From an uncultured Clostridium sp. (GTDB lineage: Bacteria; Bacillota; Clostridia; TANB77; CAG-508), in NCBI GenBank assembly GCA_900553225.1, contig USCV01000008.1, positions 1 to 43,205 on the forward strand: DNA of 43,205 nt, in the 5' to 3' direction. Every line of letters begins with the position of its first letter. Position 1 is the stretch's first letter. A model generated the notes under the pieces. The model did not search any database, was not told the DNA's origin, and worked only from the letters and a program-made list of their open reading frames with translations. A program made the position numbers and the translations under genes. Shown piece after piece: positions 17,726-26,301 of this stretch.

Positions 17726-19000
17726 CTATTCTCCCTTTATTACGGCTACAGCCATATTTTCATCTTTAAATGTCTCTTTTAAAATCTGCTGTGCATATTC
17801 TCTTGTAACTAGTTTATATTCCTCTAAGTAGTCAAAACTGTTAATTTTCTTCATATAATCAGCTAGAAACATTCTTGCAATATTTGAAATTTGATTGTAT
17901 TCCATTACATATTCTCCGTATATTTTTTTCTTGATCCTTTCAAATTCTTCATCTGGAATCCCATTTTCTTTATAATTTTGTACTGTTTCTTTTATTTTTT
18001 CAGCTACAATTTTCGGATCTTTTGTTTGTCCTGAAATTATTGCATGCGCATATTGTTTTGAAAATTCAAATGATTTATCTGGTTCTTCCATTATAATTCC
18101 TGTTTCATATAGTTCTTTATATAATTTTGAACTTTTTCCAATAATTAAATTTAGCAGAATTTCTATAGCTATATGTTTTCTTACAATACTTTCATTGTGA
18201 ACTTGTTCATCTTTATATCCAACTGCAAAAAGTGGCATACTTACTTCCATTACTTTTTCGTTGTATTTTTTATTTATCCCGTTTTCTTCTGGCTCATAAA
18301 TACGCTTTATTTCTCCTTGGTTTTGCTTTGGCTTTAATCTCTTTTTAACTTCTTTTAAAATTTCTTCTGGAACAAAGTCACCACAAATAACCATAACCAT
18401 ATTTGACGGATGATAAAATGTATCATAACATTTTTGTAAAACATCTGGTGTTATTTTCGAAATAGATTCTACAGTTCCTGCAATATCTATTTTTATTTCA
18501 TTTTTCTTATATAAACAGTCTAAAATTTGCATATATAACTGCCAACCCGGGTCGTCGTCATACATTCTAATTTCTTGACCAATTATGCCTTTTTCCTTTT
18601 CTACATTTTCGTCTGTAAAATATGGATTTTGTACATAATCCATAAGTTCATCTAATCCCTCATAAAACTTATCTGTACATTCAAATAAATACGCTGTATG
18701 GTCATTTGTTGTATACGCATTTGCGTCTATTCCAAGTGCCATTAATGTGTCCAAACTATTGGTTCCGTTAGATTGTTCAAACATTTTATGTTCCAAGAAA
18801 TGCGCAACACCATCTGGAATATAAACTTCTTCATTTGTATTTGGCATTATAAAATGATTATCAATTGAGCCAAAATTAGTACCCCATATTATATATTTTT
18901 TATTTGTTGTATTCTTAGGGATTATAATAACAGTTAGTCCATTTTCAAGCTTTTCAATATAAGCTTTTTCTTTCACTCTTAAACTTTCTATTAATTTCAC
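17726..19000 (-). CDS. ymfH: M16 zinc peptidase, YmfH-like
   Basis: A 424-residue M16-family protein. The inverted zinc site HFLEH is at 67-71, with the probable third ligand E143 in IIGQEIRMYDDDP. The start is GTG at 19000, preceded by SD AAAAGGAGG. In Bacillus subtilis ymfF and ymfH are neighbours; the pair has been linked to 5-aminopentanol modification of EF-P and is often annotated that way, but the direct substrate is not settled. Here the active member (this gene) follows the inactive partner and precedes lgt by two bases. No signal peptide is seen, so it should be cytoplasmic. Confidence 0.9.
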   Translation of the reverse strand: MKLIESLRVKEKAYIEKLENGLTVIIIPKNTTNKKYIIWGTNFGSIDNHFIMPNTNEEVYIPDGVAHFLEHKMFEQSNGTNSLDTLMALGIDANAYTTNDHTAYLFECTDKFYEGLDELMDYVQNPYFTDENVEKEKGIIGQEIRMYDDDPGWQLYMQILDCLYKKNEIKIDIAGTVESISKITPDVLQKCYDTFYHPSNMVMVICGDFVPEEILKEVKKRLKPKQNQGEIKRIYEPEENGINKKYNEKVMEVSMPLFAVGYKDEQVHNESIVRKHIAIEILLNLIIGKSSKLYKELYETGIIMEEPDKSFEFSKQYAHAIISGQTKDPKIVAEKIKETVQNYKENGIPDEEFERIKKKIYGEYVMEYNQISNIARMFLADYMKKINSFDYLEEYKLVTREYAQQILKETFKDENMAVAVIKGE

Positions 19001-19085
19001 TTTTTCCTCCTTTTAGAACAGCAAGAATATTTATTAATAATTAATATTTCAAGCCATCTTAATTTAATTTACAAATCTTTTAATC

Positions 19086-20354
19086 TTAGTTTCTTAAAAA
19101 GTAAATAGTATTTATATCTATTTTTTTGGCTACTTCATTTATTTGTTTTGGTTGAACTTTCCTTATGTTTTCCACATATTGTTCAATATCTGTGGATTTT
19201 CCAGCTAATTCTTGACCAAAGTAGTATGTTATTTCTGCATCTTGAGAATCTGGAATTCCATTTACTGTTGATATAATTAACTGTTTTGCATTTTCAACTT
19301 CTTGCTCTTGAAATTCTGAATTTTTCATATCATCTAATTGTTCTTTTATTAAATTTAAGGCTTTTTCAAAATTGTCTATTTCAATTCCTGCTCTTATAAT
19401 AATATTATTTTTTTGTCTTAAATAGCTTGAGCTTGCTGTATACGCAAGACTTGCTTTTTCTCTAACATTTTGAAACAATTTAGAATTAGCACTTCCTCCT
19501 AACAAAATATTATATACGGAAACACAATATTTTTCATCTTCAGTAATATTTTTTATATCTAAACCAATTACCAATTTACCTTGATTTACTTGTAATTTAT
19601 CAATTATCTCATTTTCTTGTTTATCTTCTTTTTCTTCATTCTTTTCACTAATTTCATAAATTGCTTTTCTAGGTTGTATGTTTTTAATTGACAAGTTTTC
19701 CTCTAGTTTATTTTTTACCATTTCATTAATATTTCCTGAAACAAAAATATCAATTTTACATTCATTAATTAAAGTCTTATAGTAATCATATAAATTTGCA
19801 GAGTTTATGTTTTCTAAATCTTCTATATATCCAAATTTATACAATCCATATGGCTTGTTTTTATACATCTCCTCTATGCATCTTTCATATGCATATTTTG
19901 CTTTATTATCAATTTTGGCTTGTATTATTTGTTTCAAATTTTCCTTTTCACTATTAACATACTCATTTTTAAACTCGTTATTAACTATTAAAGGGTTAAA
20001 TACAATATCCATTAATACTTCGATTGACTTTTCTATAAGATGTTCATCATTTGGAACAAACTCGTCATTTAAAGACTCTAAATAAAACTTTAAAACTTGG
20101 TTATTTCCTGTTTTTTCTATGCCACAGTCGAATCCTGCACCATACATTTCTTCTAGTACTTTGCTAATTTCTTCTTGTGTTTTTATTTTACTACTACCTC
20201 TTCTTAAAACCATAGGAACTAACGCACCTTTTGTTATATTTTCTCTTGTAAGTGGTGTAGATAAAAAAACTGCACATAAGTTTGTTTTAAACTTATCTGT
20301 TTTAATTTCATGTAAAGTTACACCTTCTTTTAAGATTGTTTTTACATCTTTCAT
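19086..20354 (-). CDS. ymfF: M16 peptidase-like protein lacking the zinc site, YmfF-like
   Basis: A 422-residue M16-fold protein. The start is taken at the ATG at 20354 (MKDVKTILKEGVTLHEI), where GAAGG stands about 11 bases upstream; the frame also stays open to 20378. No HxxEH motif is present: the matching position reads EEISKVLEEMYGAGF. This is the usual state of YmfF-type partners, which are non-catalytic halves. C-terminal M16 features such as GGSANSKLFQNVREKASLAY are clear. It is the first gene of the ymfF-ymfH-lgt unit; 85 bases separate it from ymfH. Confidence 0.88.
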   Translation of the reverse strand: MKDVKTILKEGVTLHEIKTDKFKTNLCAVFLSTPLTRENITKGALVPMVLRRGSSKIKTQEEISKVLEEMYGAGFDCGIEKTGNNQVLKFYLESLNDEFVPNDEHLIEKSIEVLMDIVFNPLIVNNEFKNEYVNSEKENLKQIIQAKIDNKAKYAYERCIEEMYKNKPYGLYKFGYIEDLENINSANLYDYYKTLINECKIDIFVSGNINEMVKNKLEENLSIKNIQPRKAIYEISEKNEEKEDKQENEIIDKLQVNQGKLVIGLDIKNITEDEKYCVSVYNILLGGSANSKLFQNVREKASLAYTASSSYLRQKNNIIIRAGIEIDNFEKALNLIKEQLDDMKNSEFQEQEVENAKQLIISTVNGIPDSQDAEITYYFGQELAGKSTDIEQYVENIRKVQPKQINEVAKKIDINTIYFLRN

Positions 20355-20467
20355 ATTATCCCTACCTTCATTCAACATTTAGGTTTTTATGCAGGTTTAA
20401 CCTATAAACCCTTAGAAGTTTTAATACATTTATTATTATAATATAATATGGAAAATATATACAAGTA

Positions 20468-20532
20468 AATTTTAAAAATAAAAGCAACTTCATTTAAAAA
20501 TTACATTTTAGTAATTTTTATGAAATTGCTTT
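20468..20532 (-). terminator. Intrinsic terminator after yqeY
   Basis: On the minus strand a long, slightly imperfect stem starts at AAAGCAATTTCAT (20532-20520) and pairs with ATGAAGTTGCTTT (about 20492-20480). It has an inner AT stem (AAAATTAC with GTAATTTT), and the 3' arm runs into TTTTATTTTT. It lies about 40 bases past the yqeY stop. Confidence 0.75.
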
Positions 20533-20572
20533 ATAAAGTCATTTATAAAATATATTGTCTATATAAATATTT

Positions 20573-21013
20573 TTACCCAAGCATTGATTTTACAACTTCA
20601 TTTATTGTTTTTCCATCTGCTGCAACTCCTATTTCTTCTTTTGCTTGTTTCATTACTTTTCCCATATCTTTCATTGTTGTTGCTCCAAGTTTTTGTATTA
20701 TTTCCTTTATTTTTTCTTCTAATTCTTCTTTTGACATTTTTTTAGGTAAATACTCTTCTAAAACTTTTATTTCTTCTTCTGCCTGCTTAACTAAATCTTC
20801 TCTTTGAGCTTTTTTATATTCAGCTAATGCATCTTCTCTTCTTTTAGCTTCTTTAGCAATTATCTCTAATATTTTTTCATCGCTTACTTCTATATTTTGA
20901 TCTTTTTCAATTTGTAAAATTGCTGCTCTTACCATTTGAACAACATTTTTCCTATTAATATTTTTTTCTTTCATTGAATTTTTTAAATCTTCTAATAATC
21001 TTTCTTTTAACAT
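20573..21013 (-). CDS. yqeY: GatB/YqeY-family protein
   Basis: A 146-residue protein matching the YqeY family over its full length: helical N-terminal half (MLKERLLEDLKNSMKEKN, then VRAAILQIEK and RREDALAEYKKAQREDL) and the C-terminal domain shared with the GatB tail (EEYLPKKMSKEELEEKI, ending GKTINEVVKSMLG). The GatB-tail domain suggests tRNA interaction, but the exact role of YqeY is unknown. rpsU-yqeY order is common in Firmicutes. The gene starts 59 bases after rpsU, with SD AAGGAGG just downstream of a strong hairpin. Confidence 0.93.
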   Translation of the reverse strand: MLKERLLEDLKNSMKEKNINRKNVVQMVRAAILQIEKDQNIEVSDEKILEIIAKEAKRREDALAEYKKAQREDLVKQAEEEIKVLEEYLPKKMSKEELEEKIKEIIQKLGATTMKDMGKVMKQAKEEIGVAADGKTINEVVKSMLG

Positions 21014-21032
21014 ATTTTTCCTCCTTGCAAAA

Positions 21033-21063
21033 TAGGCATTTCCACTTTATTTGGAAATGCCTA
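21033..21063 (-). terminator. Hairpin between rpsU and yqeY (terminator/attenuator or processing site)
   Basis: Perfect 12-bp arms TAGGCATTTCCA (21063-21052 on the minus strand) and TGGAAATGCCTA (21044-21033) enclose a 7-base loop. TTTTGC follows, then the yqeY SD. The short T run suggests partial termination that would lower yqeY relative to rpsU. Confidence 0.75.
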
Positions 21064-21072
21064 CAATATATC

Positions 21073-21243
21073 TTAAAATTTTCTTTTTCTAGCAGCCTCT
21101 GATTTTTTCTTTCTTTTTACACTAGGCTTTTCATAGTGTTCTCTTTTACGTACTTCTTGTAATACTCCGTTTCTAGCACATTGTCTTTTAAACCTTTTAA
21201 GAGCGTCTTCTATATTACCATTATTAACTTTAACCTCTGACAT
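21073..21243 (-). CDS. rpsU: 30S ribosomal protein S21
   Basis: A 56-residue basic protein read directly from the minus strand: it begins MSEVKVNNGNIEDALKRFKR and ends EAARKRKF, with CARNGVLQEVRKREHYEKPS in the middle, as in bacterial S21. S21 is a small-subunit protein near the mRNA exit/anti-SD region that aids initiation. A strong SD (AAGGAGGGG) precedes the ATG at 21243. It has its own promoter and a structured leader, and is followed by yqeY. Confidence 0.96.
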   Translation of the reverse strand: MSEVKVNNGNIEDALKRFKRQCARNGVLQEVRKREHYEKPSVKRKKKSEAARKRKF

Positions 21244-21296
21244 GAATATTCCCCTCCTTCCGGCATTTTAAAACCACCTTGCACGGGATGCTAATT

Positions 21297-21328
21297 TTAA
21301 GGAGAGCTTCGCAAGTTTTTCTCCTTAA
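21297..21328 (-). promoter_or_regulatory. rpsU leader hairpin
   Basis: In the predicted 5' leader, perfect 9-bp arms TTAAGGAGA and TCTCCTTAA (21328-21320 and 21305-21297) enclose 14 bases that themselves can form CTT-GCG-AAG. The 5' arm carries an SD-like AAGGAGA. No T run follows, so it is not an ordinary terminator. Confidence 0.75.
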
Positions 21329-21340
21329 TGTACGGTAATT

Positions 21341-21370
21341 ATTATACTCTAATCTGGTTAATATTGTCAA
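21341..21370 (-). promoter_or_regulatory. Sigma-A promoter of rpsU-yqeY
   Basis: On the minus strand, perfect TTGACA (21370-21365) and perfect TATAAT (21346-21341) are 18 bases apart. The transcription start would be near 21334, leaving a leader of about 90 bases before the rpsU ATG. Confidence 0.88.
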
Positions 21371-21507
21371 TAGTTACTATTCAATTTTTTATATAATTGA
21401 TTTAATATATTAAAATCTATACCACAAATCTAATAATTATCAATAAAAATTTCAAGTTATAATACATAAAATTAAGTTGTTGTATGATTATCAAATTATT
21501 GCATTTT

Positions 21508-22731
21508 TTATATTCTAATTACATTTCCAGCATAAATTAAATTTGGATTTTTTATTCGATTTAGTCTAACTAATTTGGCAACTGTAGTATTATATCTTCT
21601 AGCAATGCTATATAAGGTATCTCCATATCTTATTGTATAAAATGTTAAACTATTACTTTCGAAATTATTACTTGAGGCTACAGGTATAGTAAGTCTTTGC
21701 CCAACAAAAATATAATTTGGATTCTTTATTTTGCTTGCCTGTGCAATAGCTTTTACAGTTGTATTATATCTTTTAGCAATTCCGTATAATGTATCTCCTT
21801 TTTTTACATAATACGTTTTACTACTTATATTATTAGTATCACGTTTTCCCGGTACAATTAGCGTTTGGCCTATATAAATAAGATTTGGATTTTGAATATT
21901 ATTTAATTCTACAAGTCTTTGTACTGTTGTTTGATATTGTTTTGCAATTCCGTATAGAGTATCTCCTTTTTTAACAATAATTTCTGATGTTATTCCATCA
22001 TCTGTATTATTTGGTTTTTGAACAACTGGTATCTCTGATTTATCATTAAGCAAAATATTTTGTGTAAATTTATTTTTGTCCACATATCCATCAATTCCAC
22101 GTACTGTCCCAGTATCTGTATATTGAAATCCAGTCCATGTATTCCAGTTTCCGTTACTTAAAGGCTCATTTACTCCATATTCAGCAACCCATAATGGATA
22201 ATTCGTTATTTCTCCATTAAATGTATTTGTTGCATTATATGTATCGCTATATACTATAACTTCTTTTTTGCTTAGTTCCCTTACTGTATTTATAAATGCT
22301 ATTGCAATATCATTTATTTGTTGTTTACTTAAGTTTCCAAATGACTCAAAATCCATTGCAAGTCTACAGTCAATTTGTTTTCCACCAATTACTGAAACAA
22401 AAAATTGGCCCTGCTTTTTTGCTTCTTCTATCGTGCGGGCTGTTAAATAGTGGTAACAACCTATATATAGACCATTTTCTTTAGCTTTTTGATAATTTCT
22501 TTCAAACTCTGAATCAACATAACTGTTTCCTTCACTTGCTCTTATATATACAATTTTTATTCCATCATTACTTACATCTCTAAAATTTATATTTCCTTGC
22601 CACACGCTTACATCAATTCCATTGAATATTACATTTCCATCAGGGCCAAATGCACACACTTGTAATTGAATAATTAATAAAATTAATATAGTAAGAAACA
22701 TGCTTAAAGTCGATTTTCTTATATTCCTCAT
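21508..22731 (-). CDS. Secreted GH25 lysozyme with three LysM domains
   Basis: A 407-residue protein from the ATG at 22731, chosen because GAGGAG lies 8 bases upstream; the open frame to 22749 includes the SD itself. A signal peptide (about 1-27) is followed by a GH25 muramidase domain (about 36-230) with the expected acids: D40 in FNGIDVSVWQ and D127/E129 in AMDFES. Three LysM peptidoglycan-binding domains follow, starting VKKGDTLYGIAKQY, VKKGDTLYGIAKRY and IRYGDTLYSIARRY. The enzyme should cleave the glycan backbone of peptidoglycan, in growth, separation or remodelling. Its SD is in the 3' arm of a stable hairpin. Confidence 0.95.
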   Translation of the reverse strand: MRNIRKSTLSMFLTILILLIIQLQVCAFGPDGNVIFNGIDVSVWQGNINFRDVSNDGIKIVYIRASEGNSYVDSEFERNYQKAKENGLYIGCYHYLTARTIEEAKKQGQFFVSVIGGKQIDCRLAMDFESFGNLSKQQINDIAIAFINTVRELSKKEVIVYSDTYNATNTFNGEITNYPLWVAEYGVNEPLSNGNWNTWTGFQYTDTGTVRGIDGYVDKNKFTQNILLNDKSEIPVVQKPNNTDDGITSEIIVKKGDTLYGIAKQYQTTVQRLVELNNIQNPNLIYIGQTLIVPGKRDTNNISSKTYYVKKGDTLYGIAKRYNTTVKAIAQASKIKNPNYIFVGQRLTIPVASSNNFESNSLTFYTIRYGDTLYSIARRYNTTVAKLVRLNRIKNPNLIYAGNVIRI

Positions 22732-22735
22732 AAAA

Positions 22736-22785
22736 ATAACTCCTCTCATAATAATTTATATTATTTTATGAAAGGAGTCCTTATT
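22736..22785 (-). promoter_or_regulatory. Hairpin burying the lysozyme SD (possible terminator of the SPFH gene)
   Basis: On the minus strand, ACTCCTTTCATAA (22778-22766) pairs with TTATGAGAGGAGT (22751-22739) through 13 pairs with one U-G. The 3' arm is the SD of the lysozyme gene, and TTATTTTTATG follows. It can act as a terminator for the gene upstream or as an SD-sequestering switch. Confidence 0.6.
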
Positions 22786-22826
22786 ATGACTCATAGAATA
22801 TTTCTATAATCCCATTTTTACTATTA

Positions 22827-24053
22827 TTAGATTTTTTCTCCACATTCTGAACAGAATTTGCTATTTTCAGAAAGTTTTGTTCCACATTTTGGACAAAATT
22901 TTGCCTTTGGCTCTTCTGGCCTTTTTGTTCCACAATTTACACAGAAATTTCCATCTCCTGTATGGTTACATTTTGGGCATACCCATTCATTATTTGTATT
23001 TTGGTTTATTTCTTGTTTGGCTGTGTTATTTGTTTGATGTGTTTCTTGTTGATTTTGATTATTATTTTGTGTGTTTTGCCATGGTCCTTGTGTTGCAGCT
23101 CCCATCATTCCTCCAGTTGCCATATTCATAACTCCAATTCCCATAAATCCATTTGCAGCACCGTTTTCATTTTTGGCTGCATCTTGAACAGCATTTGCAT
23201 ATGCTCCAACAAGTTTTCCTTGTTGCATATATTGGTTTGAACTTAATTCGTAATCATCTATTTTTTTAGATGATGCATCATCTAATGTTACTGCTTTTAC
23301 AACAAATCCAACAATTGAAATACCTCTTCTTCTTATCGGTTCATCAAACACTTTTTCATCCATTAATTGTTTAATTTCATCTGTTTTGCTTGGCAATTCA
23401 AGCACTGGAACCTTATTATCTGTATTTCCTAATTCATTCAATACGTTTTGGAATGAACTTACAACCTCTGAGCGCATTTGTTCTAATAATGCATCTTTTC
23501 TATATACATCTGCTGTTCCAGCTATTTCACTCATAAATACAGCTGGATTGGAAATTTTAAAAGTATATTGTCCATAGCATTTTACTTCTACTCTCATTGG
23601 AGTTAAACTTCCAGTCATTTGGTTTGGAATTGCATGTGACCAATCTTGAAATGGGACTGGTGCAGGTGTTCCATAATTATTATTTATTATTTCTTTTGTA
23701 TTAAAGAAAAATACTGCTTGTTGTTTTGCTGTTGCACCATTATATGTAAATCTTTGCCACATTTCTTTGAATACATCGCCAAATTGTCCTGCAAAAAATG
23801 ATGGTGTAGATGAACTGTCAAATGTGTAAAATCCTTCTTCTGCTGTTGCATCAATTATTCTACCATTATCGTAAATAACAGCACATTGTCCAGGTCCAAC
23901 AATAATTGTACTTTTATTTGATATTACTCCATTTGGAGTAGTCTTTTTCATCATTAGAATGTCGTTTCCTAAATCTTCACATCTAATTGCTTCTTTCCAT
24001 TGATCTTTAAATGTGCTACTTACAGCACCCACTGCGGCTTTAATTAACCCCAT
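22827..24053 (-). CDS. SPFH-domain protein with two C-terminal zinc ribbons (YdjI-like)
   Basis: A 408-residue cytosolic protein. Residues about 30-270 form an SPFH/Band 7-like domain (IVGPGQCAVIYDNGRIIDAT, MRVEVKCYGQYTFKISNP), of the kind annotated as virion-core-protein-like or YdjI. A Gly/Met/Gln/Asn-rich linker (about 285-348) leads to two zinc ribbons: WVCPKCNHTGDGNFCVNCG and KFCPKCGTKLSENSKFCSEC. In Bacillus YdjI belongs to a membrane-stress complex around PspA; no pspA is seen here. It has SD AAAGGAGG and its own promoter (24110..24138). Confidence 0.88.
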   Translation of the reverse strand: MGLIKAAVGAVSSTFKDQWKEAIRCEDLGNDILMMKKTTPNGVISNKSTIIVGPGQCAVIYDNGRIIDATAEEGFYTFDSSSTPSFFAGQFGDVFKEMWQRFTYNGATAKQQAVFFFNTKEIINNNYGTPAPVPFQDWSHAIPNQMTGSLTPMRVEVKCYGQYTFKISNPAVFMSEIAGTADVYRKDALLEQMRSEVVSSFQNVLNELGNTDNKVPVLELPSKTDEIKQLMDEKVFDEPIRRRGISIVGFVVKAVTLDDASSKKIDDYELSSNQYMQQGKLVGAYANAVQDAAKNENGAANGFMGIGVMNMATGGMMGAATQGPWQNTQNNNQNQQETHQTNNTAKQEINQNTNNEWVCPKCNHTGDGNFCVNCGTKRPEEPKAKFCPKCGTKLSENSKFCSECGEKI

Positions 24054-24109
24054 ATATATTCCTCCTTTAGGCTTTTATAATTTCTTTATTTTTATATTTT
24101 ACGATTTTT

Positions 24110-24138
24110 ATTGTATCACATTTTTCCTATTGTTGCAA
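24110..24138 (-). promoter_or_regulatory. Sigma-A-type promoter of the SPFH gene
   Basis: On the minus strand, TTGCAA (24138-24133) and TACAAT (24115-24110) are 17 bases apart, about 57 bases before the ATG at 24053. Confidence 0.65.
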
Positions 24139-24200
24139 TGAATTTTAGTATTATTATATTGACTTGGTTTTAAGTTCACTATTTTCCAATCTATCCCGTG

Positions 24201-24229
24201 TTGACTTTTTATATGTTCTTATATATAAT
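24201..24229 (+). promoter_or_regulatory. Sigma-A promoter of the WG-repeat gene
   Basis: TTGACT (24201-24206) and a perfect TATAAT (24224-24229) are 17 bases apart. The transcript would start near 24236, with the SD (AGGAGG, 24241-24246) almost at its 5' end. Confidence 0.85.
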
Positions 24230-24253
24230 TTATATTCAGAAGGAGGTTTTTTT

Positions 24254-25672
24254 ATGGAAGAAAATCAAAATGAAAAACAAAGTAAAAACATAAAAAAATT
24301 AATACCTATAATAGTAGCAGTGGCTCTTGTAATTATATTACTATTATCTGGATTATTTTTTATGATAGGACGTGGAAATAATGATACTAAAAATCTTGCA
24401 TTAATTTTTGACCCAGATAAGCCAATACCAGTTAAAATTAATAATCAATATGGTTATATCTCTGCCAAAAATGGAAAAACAATAATTGATGCGAAATTCA
24501 AATCAGCAAGCTCTTTTTATGGAGATTACGCTAGTGTTACATATGAAGAAAGTGGTTCAACAAAGTATGGTATTATAGATAAAAAGGGAAATATAAAACT
24601 ATCTTCTAAGTTTTCTAGTGGAATAAAAGTATTATCTGAATATGGATTATTTATTATTGATGATGTTTTGTATAACAACAAACTAAAGGCGATAACAGAT
24701 GAAAATATAAAAGTTAAATACGCGGATAACGGATATGTATGCTACACTAAATCAAATAAAGAAGGAAAAAAAGTTGAAGCTGGTATTTTAAATTCAAAAG
24801 GTAAGAAAATATATTCTTATAAATTCAAAGACTCTGAAGATTATTTTTCTTGTTCTGTTTCTAATGTAAATGAAGCCCTAGACGAAACTTATGCTGTTGC
24901 AAATGTTAATAACAGTAAATATGCAATTATTAATTTAAAGAATGGTAAGGTAGTCTATAAATATTCAGATAAGTATATTTCGGCTGATGAAGATAATATA
25001 TTTAAAATTTATTCAAGTGATAAAAATACATTAGAATCAACTATATGCATTTCTAAAAACAAGATTGCATATGAAACAACAGATAAAGTTGACATATCTT
25101 ACTATGATTATTCTAAGAAGATATTAGAAATATATAATTCTTCTGCTGATTATTCTAATCGTTATTCATATTATGATTTAAAAAATTCATCTGTTTTAAA
25201 AGAAAAACCTGAAAAATCATCTGAAGATACTCTTGCAAGTTTGACAGGATATTCTTCTTATTCAAGTAATGGAAAACATGGTATTATGAAAGGCGAAAAG
25301 ATTATTTTATCTTGTGAATATGATGATATTGAATTTTTATCTCCAACAACATTTAAATATTTAAAAGATAAAAAACACCAAGAATTAGTTTTAGCAGAAA
25401 AAAATAACGAGTTTTTATTAATTAATTTAAAAAATAAGAAAACAATTACATCATTCAAAACAAATTCTGTAACAAGCTACAGTACAAGTACTTTTATTAA
25501 AGGAAAAATTAAAGGATCAGATGAATACTTTGTTTATAATTTACTTACAGGAAAAACTATGAACTTTGATAGTTCTTCAACAATTTCTGTTTATTCAAAT
25601 TACATCACAGTATCAAAGGATGGTTCAATAACTTATTACAATACAGATTTAAAGGAAATCTACAAAATATAA
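24254..25672 (+). CDS. Membrane-anchored WG-repeat-like protein
   Basis: A 472-residue protein, and the only plus-strand gene. The ATG at 24254 follows AGGAGG after 7 bases; the frame is open back to 24164, but that part lies upstream of and inside the promoter. A basic N-terminus and one membrane helix (about 17-40) precede a long extracytoplasmic domain. WG-like repeats are visible: YGYISAKNGKTIIDAKFKSA, KYGIIDKKGNIKLSSKF, and later KHGIMKGEKIILSCEYDDI. They imply a beta-propeller-like or beta-repeat ligand-binding part. The function of such proteins is unknown. It is monocistronic and ends at a bidirectional terminator. Confidence 0.85.
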   Translation: MEENQNEKQSKNIKKLIPIIVAVALVIILLLSGLFFMIGRGNNDTKNLALIFDPDKPIPVKINNQYGYISAKNGKTIIDAKFKSASSFYGDYASVTYEESGSTKYGIIDKKGNIKLSSKFSSGIKVLSEYGLFIIDDVLYNNKLKAITDENIKVKYADNGYVCYTKSNKEGKKVEAGILNSKGKKIYSYKFKDSEDYFSCSVSNVNEALDETYAVANVNNSKYAIINLKNGKVVYKYSDKYISADEDNIFKIYSSDKNTLESTICISKNKIAYETTDKVDISYYDYSKKILEIYNSSADYSNRYSYYDLKNSSVLKEKPEKSSEDTLASLTGYSSYSSNGKHGIMKGEKIILSCEYDDIEFLSPTTFKYLKDKKHQELVLAEKNNEFLLINLKNKKTITSFKTNSVTSYSTSTFIKGKIKGSDEYFVYNLLTGKTMNFDSSSTISVYSNYITVSKDGSITYYNTDLKEIYKI

Positions 25673-25710
25673 TAAGCTAATAAATTAATTGAATGTTTAA
25701 ACTTAAATTA

Positions 25711-25763
25711 AATAAAGACCTTTTTATATAAACAAGAGCTTATATAAAAGGTCTTTATTTTTT
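25711..25763. terminator. Bidirectional intrinsic terminator between convergent genes
   Basis: AAATAAAGACC and TTATATAAG-type arms form a long near-perfect stem: AATAAAGACCTTTTTATATA (25711-25730) pairs with TATATAAAAGGTCTTTATT (25741-25759) around an 11-base loop. T runs flank it on both strands (25757-25763 on plus; A run at 25711 side on minus), so it can stop transcripts from both the WG-repeat gene and the GNAT-like gene. Confidence 0.88.
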
Positions 25764-25764
25764 G

Positions 25765-26160
25765 TTATGCTCCAACCACTTCAAAATCTGAAATTAAAAA
25801 GTTATACTTTTTATAAAATTCATTTTCATTTTTGGGCATTTGTAAACAATCTCTTACTTCTACATCATAATTTTTTAATTGATTTACTTGCTTTACAAGA
25901 TTTGTAATAATACTATTTTCTATTTCTTCTTTGCATTCTTCTAGTACTACAATAACGTCTTGTATGTATAAATATTCCTTTTCTTTTTTTATTCTTCCAA
26001 TTCCAACTATTCTATCTCCTCTATAGGCACATACTGCTGTAATTGTTTCGTTTAATTCTTTATCTAGCTGGTTTATATCATATTTATTTGTTTCAGATAT
26101 TCTTAGAATATCAAAAAATTCAATTTTACTTGGTAATTTATTAATATACTGTATAAACAT
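25765..26160 (-). CDS. Small GNAT-like acetyltransferase-fold protein
   Basis: A 131-residue protein. The central part reads like a GNAT core: AVCAYRGDRIVGIGRIKKEK (beta strands 2-3) then YLYIQDVIVVLEECKEEI (strand 4 and the start of helix 3), and the end YKKYNFL resembles the C-terminal motif. The acetyl-CoA pyrophosphate loop normally reads Q/R-x-x-G-x-G/A, but here it is EECKEEIENSI, so catalysis is doubtful. The ATG is at 26160 behind a weak SD (AAAGGAAAG). No partner gene is obvious. GNAT fold is likely; substrate unknown. Confidence 0.65.
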   Translation of the reverse strand: MFIQYINKLPSKIEFFDILRISETNKYDINQLDKELNETITAVCAYRGDRIVGIGRIKKEKEYLYIQDVIVVLEECKEEIENSIITNLVKQVNQLKNYDVEVRDCLQMPKNENEFYKKYNFLISDFEVVGA

Positions 26161-26301
26161 CTCTATCTTTCCTTTCTCTTTTGTTTAAGATATATTATAC
26201 ATATATTATTTCGAAAAATAAAGTATTAATTTAAATTTTTTGTATTTTTTTGTCATTTTTTATAAAAAGTAGTAATAAAACATCTAATTTTGTTTCTATA
26301 A

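Noticed and set aside
24164..24253. Upstream extension of the WG-repeat gene
   Set aside because: It covers the -35 and -10 boxes and the SD of the gene; translation from 24254 fits the SD spacing.
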